In this document: piece after piece, positions 1 through 6,766 of the stretch
How the letters are laid out: each line of letters starts with the position of its first letter
How positions within the stretch are numbered: position 1 is the first letter of the stretch
Virus record (IMG/VR): IMGVR_UViG_3300045009_000227
Span: 1 to 22,989 of that record
DNA from: a virus
DNA: 22,989 bases
Strand: one strand, 5' to 3'
Notes under the pieces: model-generated
What the model saw: the letters and a program-made list of their open reading frames with translations, nothing else
Databases searched by the model: none
What the model was told of the DNA's origin: nothing
Translations under genes and position numbers: made by a program

Positions 1-522
1 AAACGGTTCTTTATCTGGACTACTTGGAATTAAAGTATAACTTGTTTCAGTACCTTGACCATTACGCTTTAACTTCCATGTAAGATTTGAGATGCTGCCA
101 GTTTCAAGCGCATACTCACGAATTGTATTAAATGATGATTGCTTGCTTACACCCATAGCCCAAATTGCGGTATATGGTTTTTCAATGCCGTCATCAACCA
201 AAACATTGCAATAAAAACGAAGACGTGCTCTCCAGCCAGCCTTTGGATCTTTGCGATGCATTTCTTCTGCCCAATCACGACCCTCTGATTCAATTGTGTC
301 AAGAGCGCGACGCTTGTAATCTTTTGGATTAGTGTGCTCTTTAACTACTAAAGCAAGACCACGACTTGAATTATAATTTGCAGAGTCTTCGTCTAATTCT
401 TCAACAAAACGAATTTTTGCTGATTGTCCGTCTGCTAACTTAAGCCAACGAACTTTGCTTCCTTCATATTTTGGTTTATCAACTAAAGCATTGATATTTT
501 TTAACCCTTTTACTATTGTCAT
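1..522 (-). CDS. Probable gp32-like single-stranded DNA-binding protein (C-terminus cut by window edge)
   Basis: The first 174 codons are visible. The ATG follows a good Shine-Dalgarno (GGAGAA) and a consensus promoter. The N-terminus has a WLKLADGQSAKIRF strand pattern, followed by a charged linker and then RARLRFYCNVLVDDG and LTWKLKRNGQGTETSYTLIP, a strand arrangement typical of the OB-fold core of phage gp32/SSB-like proteins. It would coat single-stranded DNA at the replication fork. It lies directly after the primase and helicase genes, which supports this role. Arginine is mostly encoded by CGT/CGC, unlike the AGA-rich neighbouring genes, which suggests high expression as expected for a stoichiometric DNA-coating protein. 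The assignment rests on pattern and context and no zinc-binding cluster is visible; another DNA-metabolism protein is possible. Confidence 0.6.
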   Translation of the reverse strand, partial: MTIVKGLKNINALVDKPKYEGSKVRWLKLADGQSAKIRFVEELDEDSANYNSSRGLALVVKEHTNPKDYKRRALDTIESEGRDWAEEMHRKDPKAGWRARLRFYCNVLVDDGIEKPYTAIWAMGVSKQSSFNTIREYALETGSISNLTWKLKRNGQGTETSYTLIPSSPDKEPF

Positions 523-537
523 ATTTCTCCTTATTTT

Positions 538-1461
538 TTATTCTAGCATAGCGAGTATTGAATTGTCAAACTTATAATTTAGTTTTTTGATTTCTTCATC
601 GCTCATTTCGCCTATATCTTTATATTTTTTGTCAATGTTTATGACAGCGACTTTAGACCCTATTTTACCTAAAATACGATCTACCATTGTTGCCCCTGCT
701 TCATCATTGTCTGCTACTAGTATAACATCATTGAAATACTTTTCTAATAGATTCATTTGAACAGATGAAACATTAGCCCCTAGCGTAGCCACAGCGGGAA
801 ATCCTACCTGATCTAATCTAATTGCATCAAAAGAAGACTCTACCACATAAACAAACTTAGAGGATCGAACCCTATGCAAATTAAATAATATTTTTGATTT
901 TTGAAGTCCTGGTGTATTTTTAAAATTTTTACCATCAATAGATCTACCCACAAAACCAATAGTCATGCCATCTGGAGATTGAACTGGAATAGTTACATAG
1001 TTTTGTTTTTTAGAATATCCTAGAACAAATTTTTTGACAGACTCTTCTGTTATTCTGCGACTATAAAAATAATTCATTGCCTTAGGAGATTCTATTGCTT
1101 GATTGTTTAATCTTTTAATTAATATCTCATCATATTGAACAAATTCAGGAACGACGTGTAATTTTTTGTTTACCAATTTTTCTATATCTGTTTCTTTGTC
1201 TTTTTGTTTAATGTATCTAGCAGATTCAAAATATGTTTTATTAGAAACTGACATTACAAATTCTGTTAAATTTTTACTAGTTTGACATCCAAAACAATAA
1301 AACAAACCTTTTTCTTTAGAAATAGTTCCTGCTGGAGTGCGAAAATTATTGTGAAATGGACAAAATATCATAAAGTTGCTTTCAGTTTGAGAAACAATAT
1401 CTATGCCTACTCCAGTTAGAATGCGTTCTATTTGCTCTTGATTATATATTTCTTTATACAT
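538..1461 (-). CDS. DnaG-like DNA primase with CHC2 zinc finger and Toprim domain
   Basis: This 307-residue protein synthesises RNA primers for lagging-strand replication. The N-terminal CHC2-type zinc finger uses C34, H37, C56 and C59 (CPFH then CFGC). The catalytic Toprim fold has the conserved glutamate E208 (VYVVESSFDAIRL), a LGAN turn near 227-230, and the metal-binding DND motif with D251 and D253 followed by EAG. It stops shortly after the Toprim domain, so the C-terminal helicase-binding domain of bacterial DnaG is missing, as in many phage primases. Its start overlaps the helicase end by 8 bases, so translational coupling is likely; there is no strong separate Shine-Dalgarno. The family call is firm. 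Confidence 0.93.
   Translation of the reverse strand: MYKEIYNQEQIERILTGVGIDIVSQTESNFMIFCPFHNNFRTPAGTISKEKGLFYCFGCQTSKNLTEFVMSVSNKTYFESARYIKQKDKETDIEKLVNKKLHVVPEFVQYDEILIKRLNNQAIESPKAMNYFYSRRITEESVKKFVLGYSKKQNYVTIPVQSPDGMTIGFVGRSIDGKNFKNTPGLQKSKILFNLHRVRSSKFVYVVESSFDAIRLDQVGFPAVATLGANVSSVQMNLLEKYFNDVILVADNDEAGATMVDRILGKIGSKVAVINIDKKYKDIGEMSDEEIKKLNYKFDNSILAMLE
540..569 (-). promoter_or_regulatory. Consensus sigma70-type promoter for the SSB-like gene
   Basis: On the minus strand TTGACA (564-569) is separated by 18 bases from TAGAAT (540-545), with a TG one base upstream of the -10 (TGCTAGAAT, 540-548). It lies within the last codons of the primase gene. The -10 ends 17 bases before the ATG at 522, so the predicted mRNA has a leader of about 10 bases carrying the Shine-Dalgarno. 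It is the only promoter in the window with a perfect -35 hexamer, consistent with a strongly expressed gene. Confidence 0.7.
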
Positions 1462-2680
1462 TTTTTATCTCAAAATCTTTATATCTATAATAACCTTTGT
1501 CAAAATCTACCTGAACTAAAAAGTCTCCCATAAAACCATTTCTGTTTTTTCTAAATGCACACTCAATAGTATCACTATTAGATGAACGACCAAGCGCCAA
1601 TACCCAATCTGCATCATAAGCAATTTGTCTTGACCAAGCAGTCTGACCCAAAGTTGGCACGGTACTTAAATTAGTAACATCATCAGGAGTAGCAGATGAA
1701 ATAGCAATAATAGGAATCTCCTCACTTATAGACATAAGTTTAAGTTCACGAGATAGATTTTTCATCCGTACCGTTTCGTTATCAGATTTTTGGTTTGGTG
1801 ACATAAGTTGTAAATAATCTACAACAACAAAATCTGGCCTATACTGATCCACTTTGCCACGAATTACAGAAGGGTTTATTTCTCCTCCACTGTCATTAGA
1901 AACAATATGAAATGGTGGTTTGTTTTTAATTTTATCTTCATGCCATTTTTTTAACATATCTATTTCTATTTCACCATTACTAAGTTTACGATGAGACCAC
2001 AAGCCCTCGCCCATAATGGCATAAACACGATTACGAACTTCAACTTCTGACATTTCAAGGCTCACAATAAGTGGCGTTTTGCCTTGTTTCCATGCCTGAA
2101 CTGCAAAATATAAAGAAAGCCAAGATTTACCAATTCCTGGATAAGCAAGAAAAACACCAAGTTGTCCTGGCATAATTCCAGAAGGCAGGTAGTTATCAAA
2201 TCCTGGCAAACCTGTTTTTATTCCCACTTTGCCTAATTTTTGTTCTTTACGAAGATTTTCAAAGTATGCAACTGCAGAGTCTATATCTGTTGCATCAATA
2301 TCACGAATAGCAGAAGTGTTCTTTTTTAATTCTGCCGTTCTTGTTATTAGTTCATTTAGTGCTGCAGTCCCGTTGCCCATTTGAACTTCAGATGCTGCAG
2401 ATCTTAAAATATCTTTTATTGTTTCATTTAAATATTCTACCTGCAATTCTTCTAAATGATGTTTTGTGCTGCCAACATTATCTTCTAAAATAAAATCTCT
2501 AAACTTTTCAACTACTACTGTAACTGGCGGAGTTGATCCATTTATTTCTGAATATTTACGAATAAATTGCCAAATGTCATTATGTGTACGCATAATATTT
2601 TCAACATTAGCCTGTAACAAAACATGCACTTGTTTGTCTTTAAGAACTGCTGAAATAAGTCTAGACTCTACATTAATCAT
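1454..2680 (-). CDS. DnaB-like replicative DNA helicase
   Basis: This 408-residue RecA-fold helicase would unwind DNA at the phage replication fork. The N-terminal ~120 residues are helical, as in DnaB primase-interaction domains. The Walker A motif is AYPGIGKS at 179-186, a SLEMS segment follows at 207-211, Walker B is DFVVVDYLQLM around 283-293 with D288, and RKNRNG near 377-381 fits the arginine-finger/DNA-contact segment of the family. It overlaps the upstream 102-residue gene and the downstream primase gene by 8 bases each, forming a compact helicase-primase unit. The length is slightly below the ~450-470 residues of cellular DnaB, mostly through a shorter N-terminal domain. The start is the first ATG in frame and its Shine-Dalgarno is weak, consistent with coupling. 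Confidence 0.93.
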   Translation of the reverse strand: MINVESRLISAVLKDKQVHVLLQANVENIMRTHNDIWQFIRKYSEINGSTPPVTVVVEKFRDFILEDNVGSTKHHLEELQVEYLNETIKDILRSAASEVQMGNGTAALNELITRTAELKKNTSAIRDIDATDIDSAVAYFENLRKEQKLGKVGIKTGLPGFDNYLPSGIMPGQLGVFLAYPGIGKSWLSLYFAVQAWKQGKTPLIVSLEMSEVEVRNRVYAIMGEGLWSHRKLSNGEIEIDMLKKWHEDKIKNKPPFHIVSNDSGGEINPSVIRGKVDQYRPDFVVVDYLQLMSPNQKSDNETVRMKNLSRELKLMSISEEIPIIAISSATPDDVTNLSTVPTLGQTAWSRQIAYDADWVLALGRSSNSDTIECAFRKNRNGFMGDFLVQVDFDKGYYRYKDFEIKNV

Positions 2681-2981
2681 TTAACCACTTTTTTGCCATT
2701 GCTCTGCGTTCTGCTCTTTCTTCATCATCTTTAATTTTATCTAATTTTGCTTGTAATATTTTTTCTGCATTGTACGCAAAGTAACTCCAAGAAGGAGCAA
2801 GAGCGACGTTAAAATAATAATCCAATAAATCATAACAAACTCCAATTCCATAAGATTCAATCAAAGCATCTGCTGCCCATTGTTCGGCATTAAGGTTTAT
2901 TACAGACTTGACTTCGTATTTTTGTAAATATAATTTGTTATATCTACTTAGCAAAGCCATTCGGTCTTTGCGTTCTGCCAT
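2673..2981 (-). CDS. Small helical protein upstream of the helicase; candidate helicase loader or replication accessory
   Basis: I do not recognise this 102-residue protein by family. It is predicted to be almost all helical, with an aromatic patch (YGIGVCYDLLDYYF at 44-57, then PSWSYFAYNAEKI at 63-75) and a highly charged C-terminal helix (KDDEERAERR...). The W-x-Y-F-x-x-N-A-E segment resembles the short C-terminal motif of some phage replisome-organiser proteins. It lies one base after the preceding stop and overlaps the helicase start by 8 bases. That position, next to DnaB and primase, suggests a helicase loader or a primosome adaptor. The existence of the gene is well supported by its tight operon fit; the function is inference. 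Confidence 0.75.
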   Translation of the reverse strand: MAERKDRMALLSRYNKLYLQKYEVKSVINLNAEQWAADALIESYGIGVCYDLLDYYFNVALAPSWSYFAYNAEKILQAKLDKIKDDEERAERRAMAKKWLND

Positions 2982-2982
2982 G

Positions 2983-3192
2983 TTATTGCGCTGCCAACTC
3001 TGACTTTGCCTCTTTTACCTTTTCTACAAGTTGAACTTCGACTAATTTATATATACGATCTTGCGCCTGTATAATATCTTCGCCTTGGCGAACATGATCT
3101 GTAATACCTAAATCAACCCTTAAAGATTCAAAATTACCAAGATTTAATGTATATCCAAGTGTTGCTGATACTTTTGCTGCTTCTGTTTCCAC
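2983..3192 (-). CDS. Small protein of unknown function, GTG start
   Basis: A 69-residue protein starting at the GTG at 3192. A longer reading with an ATG at 3282 would overlap the upstream gene by 74 bases and has no ribosome-binding site of its own. The GTG follows GGGGGG with four bases between, and starts 16 bases after the upstream stop, so it is preferred. The protein has a hydrophobic beta-like N-terminal half (LGYTLNLGNFESLRVDLGI) and a charged helical C-terminus (VEVQLVEKVKEAKSEL). The pattern 'LGN-[FY]-ES-x-[RK]-[VI]-D' is seen in small phage proteins of unknown role found near replication genes. No catalytic motif is visible. Confidence 0.7.
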   Translation of the reverse strand: METEAAKVSATLGYTLNLGNFESLRVDLGITDHVRQGEDIIQAQDRIYKLVEVQLVEKVKEAKSELAAQ

Positions 3193-3196
3193 TATT

Positions 3197-3202
3197 CCCC
3201 CC
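3197..3202 (-). promoter_or_regulatory. Ribosome-binding site that decides the GTG start at 3192
   Basis: On the minus strand GGGGGG is followed by AATA and then GTG. No comparable purine tract precedes the upstream in-frame ATG at 3282, so this site supports the shorter 69-residue product. Confidence 0.55.
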
Positions 3203-3208
3203 AAAGGA

Positions 3209-3751
3209 CTAGATTTTTTCTGACCAGACTGGAATAAATCTTCCGTCTTCTGTTCTGGTATATGTAAGTATACCATCACCAATTCTGCGTGTCAATTCTT
3301 GACTAGTAGGCGTAATTCCATTTGTAATTAATTTATCTCTTCTAGGCCTACCTAAATGATAACTTGCAAGTATATCACGAATTTCTTTTACTTGCGATTC
3401 AGAATAATATGCCCTAATTTGAAATCCTCTTTTTCCATTTTCTTGTGCCCCAAGTGGCGGTGGAATGACTCCTCGTTTTATTAAACTTGGCATATATTTT
3501 CTGTGTCTATTGACAAGTTGAGCAGTTTCTGATACAGTAAATGCCCTTTGTCTATTTTTTCTAAAATCAGATCTTAAACAAGTTTCTAATCTATTTTTTG
3601 TAATATTAAACACAGTTACCATTCCAGTTGACCTAGAACTATGATAAAATCTTACAAGATCATTATTAAGAAACCAAATTTTTTTATTACCCCTAATTAC
3701 AGGCTTGTTATTATAACCTTGGACCTCAATTTTTCTTGGTTCATAAGCCAT
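3209..3751 (-). CDS. MerR-like helix-turn-helix DNA-binding protein
   Basis: A 180-residue protein. Residues 70-130 match the MerR/excisionase-type winged-helix pattern: AFTVSETAQLVNRHRKYMPSL is the helix-turn-helix, GVIPPP begins the wing, and RAYYSESQVKEIRDIL follows. The N-terminal ~65 residues are basic and beta-like (KKIWFLNNDLVRFY) and the C-terminus has an RPRRDK patch. There is no MerR-type dimerisation coiled coil or metal-binding cysteine pair. A strong Shine-Dalgarno (AAGGAGGG) precedes the ATG at 3751, although the start lies inside the end of the zinc-ribbon gene. It probably binds phage DNA as a transcription regulator or replication-initiation factor; position between the tail and replication genes fits either. 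Confidence 0.8.
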   Translation of the reverse strand: MAYEPRKIEVQGYNNKPVIRGNKKIWFLNNDLVRFYHSSRSTGMVTVFNITKNRLETCLRSDFRKNRQRAFTVSETAQLVNRHRKYMPSLIKRGVIPPPLGAQENGKRGFQIRAYYSESQVKEIRDILASYHLGRPRRDKLITNGITPTSQELTRRIGDGILTYTRTEDGRFIPVWSEKI

Positions 3752-3891
3752 GTGCCCTCCTTACTACTTGACGGGGGATGAAAAAATTTTCTGTATCCAC
3801 AAATTAAACAATATGTCTCTAAATGTATTTGACTAGAATATTGTCTATCAATAAACATTCTGCCATTGCATTTATTGCAATAAAGAAACAA
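3697..3891 (-). CDS. Small zinc-ribbon protein, probable TTG start
   Basis: A 64-residue protein with two CxxC pairs: C5-x2-C8 (YCNKCNGRMF) and C28-x2-C31 (CLICGYRKFF), typical of a zinc ribbon in small nucleic-acid-binding proteins. The start is taken as TTG at 3891, preceded by AAGGGG at a spacing of 8 bases. The next in-frame ATG (residue 12) would remove the first cysteine pair. The last 55 bases overlap the MerR-like gene in another frame, so its C-terminal tail (after residue ~45) is constrained by that overlap. A DNA- or RNA-polymerase-binding role is possible; only the zinc-ribbon fold is supported by sequence. Confidence 0.65.
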   Translation of the reverse strand: MFLYCNKCNGRMFIDRQYSSQIHLETYCLICGYRKFFHPPSSSKEGTWLMNQEKLRSKVIITSL

Positions 3892-3903
3892 AAAATTTAC
3901 CCC

Positions 3904-4347
3904 TTAGTTTGAAATACCAATAGCAATAATATTAACGTTTAAAGAAAGATCTCCTGATGCTCCAAATCTTACAACACCTTCTACCCTTGATACTGTAATA
4001 GATTTTAAAATAACCGTAACATTTTGTCCAGCAGGAGTATTGCCAATATTTACTGCAGTTGCTGTAACAATTGGTGGAAACTTAAAGTCTGATTTAAAAT
4101 TATATTCAAAAGTTTTTTCGTTTCCTGCGCTTACTGTAGAATTATTTGCTACTTCTCTAAAACCACCAACAATTTGCAACTCAGAAGTTTTTAAGGTTTG
4201 TTGTGCAGCGCTTACGGTATCAATAGTACTATTTTTATAGGTAGCAGAAGATACTTGAGTAGATAAATCATTAATTGTATTAGCCAAGTCATAAATGTAA
4301 GTAACATCTAATGGTTGACCTCGTTCTGGTAAAGGTATTTTAGCCAT
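3904..4347 (-). CDS. Tail-tip or fibre-associated structural protein, lectin-like beta domain
   Basis: This 147-residue protein begins MAKIPLPERGQPLDVTYIYD followed by a short helix (DLANTINDLSTQV), an opening typical of small appended tail proteins in environmental phages. Residues ~58-147 form an all-beta domain with FPPIVTATAV and SLNVNIIAIGI strands, resembling the H-type lectin-like domain used by phages to contact host surface sugars. It is the last gene of the tail cluster but has its own promoter and Shine-Dalgarno (GGAG), and its stop runs into the Shine-Dalgarno of the zinc-ribbon gene. It is therefore the first gene of the transcript that also carries replication genes. The role in virion attachment is inferred. 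Confidence 0.65.
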   Translation of the reverse strand: MAKIPLPERGQPLDVTYIYDLANTINDLSTQVSSATYKNSTIDTVSAAQQTLKTSELQIVGGFREVANNSTVSAGNEKTFEYNFKSDFKFPPIVTATAVNIGNTPAGQNVTVILKSITVSRVEGVVRFGASGDLSLNVNIIAIGISN

Positions 4348-4363
4348 TTTTCTCCTTTATTTA

Positions 4364-4372
4364 ATTATATCA
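4364..4372 (-). promoter_or_regulatory. Extended -10 promoter for the last tail gene and replication genes
   Basis: TGATATAAT on the minus strand, a perfect extended -10, ends 16 bases before the ATG at 4347. No good -35 lies 17 bases upstream. The region overlaps the stop of the preceding 137-residue gene (4374). The predicted transcription start falls at or beside the Shine-Dalgarno. This is the only promoter seen upstream of the primase/helicase block. Confidence 0.6.
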
Positions 4373-4373
4373 G

Positions 4374-4787
4374 TTATAGTGATGTTATGTTAGATTCAAA
4401 AATAGTGAGTGTTGCATTTCTTTCTTTAACTGCCCCAGCAATTTGAACTGCAACTCTAACATTACTTGTTGCTGCGCCTTTTAAAAATAAATATGAATGA
4501 ACTGAAGTTGTACCGTGGTAAGAGTATGATCCCCCATCAAACTTAGTAAATACATCATATGAAGGCCTGCCCTCTTCATCTCCCCAAATTGCTGTTATTG
4601 CTGATCCATTAACAACAACAGTTCCGCTTACAGATACTGGAGTTATTGAATCAATAACAAACACTGGCGACCAATGCGATACTCTGTTTTTATCTTCTGA
4701 AATTATTCTAAATCTAGCAGAATAAACATTGTCAGATTCTACTGGCGGAAGTTCGTTTTTTGGAATTCTTAATATCCTATTAGTCAT
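4374..4787 (-). CDS. Minor tail protein, fibronectin-type-III-like beta fold
   Basis: A 137-residue all-beta protein. Residues ~18-48 (NVYSARFRIISEDKNRVSHW) and the following strands (SGTVVVNGSAITAIWGD, YDVFTKFDGGSYSYHGTTS, NVRVAVQIAG) resemble the Fn3-like domains appended to siphovirus tail-tip proteins, which bind surface carbohydrates or stabilise the tip. There is no signal peptide or catalytic motif. Its start overlaps the previous stop by one base (TAATG), showing it is co-translated with the 373-residue tail gene. The exact position in the virion cannot be read from sequence. Confidence 0.65.
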   Translation of the reverse strand: MTNRILRIPKNELPPVESDNVYSARFRIISEDKNRVSHWSPVFVIDSITPVSVSGTVVVNGSAITAIWGDEEGRPSYDVFTKFDGGSYSYHGTTSVHSYLFLKGAATSNVRVAVQIAGAVKERNATLTIFESNITSL

Positions 4788-5908
4788 TATGAAACACCTA
4801 TTGAAAATCTAAATTCTACATAGTTATTTGTATTTGGTGATTTAATTACCGTTTCTGCATCTGTATTTTTAACTACAGTATACCCAGTTAATCCATATAA
4901 AGGATTAATTGTAGATGTATTTTCTAATCTTAAAGCGTCTAAAGCAACATAATAATCGTCTGATGGAGTTGAACTAACTTCTACTGATGAGTATATTCTT
5001 ATAATATTTACTGTATCCCAAGTAAAACTATTTGTTTTTACCAATTCTTGAATTTCTTTAGAAACTACATAATATCTATTTGTTGCAAAATTAAAATCTT
5101 CAACACCATCTTCTGCTTCTAAAACAAATCTAGCGTATTGACTGTCTGGTGCAGAAAATTCAATTAAAATTTTAACTTTGTCTGGAGATACACCAGAATC
5201 TCCATCTTTATTTATTAAAGAAAAAGCAAGCCTTAGTTCATCTGTTGGAGAGTTTCTTGTAAAATCAGCAGCAGTTCCAATTCCAGTTAAGCCAATATAG
5301 TCTGATCCAGCCTGCACTGCAAAACCAGAGGTTGCAGATGTTTGTAGTTCTGAAGTATCTCCTTGAACTACTATAATATTATTAAAGAAACGACACCTTT
5401 CATATATTTCATCTCTACCCGCTTTAAAAAATATAGCATTATCTGCATTTGTTTGAAATACAGAATCTTCAACTGCAATAACATTATCATCGTTTGGATC
5501 GTCTAGTGGCTCTGATACTGAATCAATTGCAACTGCAGAAGTGCCAGAATAATATTGCCAGCCTTCATTTGCCGTAAAAGCAAAAATTGTTTTACTATCA
5601 TATGCTCCTGCGGAAGGGTTTGTTCCAGCAGAATATATTCCAATTTCAGAAATTTCATATCTTTCTTCTGTTGGTAATTCTGCAGTAAGTACTAGTTTGG
5701 TTACATCACTTTCTGTTACAAAGCCTCTAGAAGAAATAGGAACACGAAACATTTCAAAATCAAGATTTTCTTTCCCTGAGTAGTCTCCATATGCATCTCC
5801 TGTTTCTAAAGGCTGTGGACCGCATCCTATGGCTATATAAGAGGCATAGGCAGGGGCCTGACCAAGCAGGTATTTGCCAATAATATTCTTACCAGTATTA
5901 GTTATCAT
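4787..5908 (-). CDS. Tail fibre or tip protein with collar-like N-terminus and carbohydrate-binding-like domain
   Basis: A 373-residue structural protein. The N-terminus (MITNTGKNIIGKYLLGQAPA, then YIAIGCG) and ISEIGIYSAG near residue 86 resemble the attachment domain of phage tail-collar fibre proteins. Residues ~185-330 form a beta-sandwich (LRLAFSLINKDGDSG, KVKILIEFSAPDSQYARFVL, DYYVALDALRLEN) resembling carbohydrate-binding modules. It could be a receptor-binding protein or an adaptor for it. It starts two bases after the upstream stop and has only a weak Shine-Dalgarno, so it is probably coupled. Confidence 0.65.
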   Translation of the reverse strand: MITNTGKNIIGKYLLGQAPAYASYIAIGCGPQPLETGDAYGDYSGKENLDFEMFRVPISSRGFVTESDVTKLVLTAELPTEERYEISEIGIYSAGTNPSAGAYDSKTIFAFTANEGWQYYSGTSAVAIDSVSEPLDDPNDDNVIAVEDSVFQTNADNAIFFKAGRDEIYERCRFFNNIIVVQGDTSELQTSATSGFAVQAGSDYIGLTGIGTAADFTRNSPTDELRLAFSLINKDGDSGVSPDKVKILIEFSAPDSQYARFVLEAEDGVEDFNFATNRYYVVSKEIQELVKTNSFTWDTVNIIRIYSSVEVSSTPSDDYYVALDALRLENTSTINPLYGLTGYTVVKNTDAETVIKSPNTNNYVEFRFSIGVS

Positions 5909-5910
5909 GA

Positions 5911-6765
5911 TTAATTAAACTCCGCTTCATATATTGTACCACTTTGACTGATTTCAACTTCTAATTGTTGATCTGTCTCTAAATTTGCAAGTTCTATTAT
6001 TAAGTCTCCTGTTTCTGTATCTATATATACATATTCTCCAGAAGGGCCACTTCCGTTTCCTTCGTTTAAAACATAATTTTCTAATTTAATTGGAAAATTT
6101 ATGAAATATTTATCAGAAGTATCTTGAAGACTAAGAATATTATTTGGATTGTATTGTTGTTGAATAGATGTAAGATTTTTTATTGGTTGATAAGAAATAG
6201 TTTGTCCGTTAACAGTATCATTACGTGCAACATTTATTAATTCTTGACCTCCAATATCTTCAAAAATTAAATCTGTCATAAAGTCTGTACTAATTTCATC
6301 TTGATCAATTAAAATTGTGTCTATTGGAGCAGTTTTAACTGGTGGTTTTATTTCTACTGGTGTTGTTTGTGGCAAAACGGTTGGCGTTGCCGAAGGAGTA
6401 CTGACTCCAATTTCATCATCACCGCTATCAACATTAACATTGTTATTTTTTTGAGAAAATAAAGATCCCTGTCCTGCCGCTATTGATTTTTTATTTAAAA
6501 TTGCAAGCATTGCATTTGTATTAGTAGTTCCATCAGGAAGTGTTACTGATTTTCTTTCATTGGCAGTTAGTTGTTGATAGGCAGGAACATCATTAAAATA
6601 TCCCTGTGCATTAACACCGCCTCTACGTTCTACTTCTGCTGCACCAACTATTGAAATTGCCTCCGCTGTCTTTGCTGCATCTATTGCAGTGCTGACAACA
6701 TCGTCTGCTTCTTTTGCTAGATTTCTACCTAATTCTCTTGCCCAGTTTTGACTATCGGTACCCAC
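5911..6765 (-). CDS. Tail-tip-associated protein of unknown fold, GTG start
   Basis: A 284-residue protein starting at GTG (6765), which follows GGAGG at a spacing of 6 bases. The N-terminal ~60 residues are helical (LGRNLAKEADDVVSTAIDAA). A low-complexity linker rich in N, P, S and T follows around 105-150 (SATPTVLPQTTPVEIKPPV). The C-terminal part (~150-284) is acidic and beta-rich, ending with YVYIDTETGDLIIELANLE. The helical-linker-beta layout suits a virion protein that anchors by one end. I do not recognise the family; position directly after the hub gene suggests a tail-tip component. Confidence 0.6.
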   Translation of the reverse strand: MGTDSQNWARELGRNLAKEADDVVSTAIDAAKTAEAISIVGAAEVERRGGVNAQGYFNDVPAYQQLTANERKSVTLPDGTTNTNAMLAILNKKSIAAGQGSLFSQKNNNVNVDSGDDEIGVSTPSATPTVLPQTTPVEIKPPVKTAPIDTILIDQDEISTDFMTDLIFEDIGGQELINVARNDTVNGQTISYQPIKNLTSIQQQYNPNNILSLQDTSDKYFINFPIKLENYVLNEGNGSGPSGEYVYIDTETGDLIIELANLETDQQLEVEISQSGTIYEAEFN

Positions 6766-6766
6766 A

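Noticed and set aside
2466-2684. Plus-strand open frame of 72 codons opposite the helicase start
   Set aside because: It lies wholly opposite the coding sequence of the helicase, has no Shine-Dalgarno or promoter, and its residues show no family pattern.
3193-3282. N-terminal extension (30 residues) of the small gene ending at 2983, from ATG 3282
   Set aside because: It would overlap the MerR-like gene by 74 bases and has no ribosome site, whereas GTG 3192 has a G-rich one at suitable spacing.
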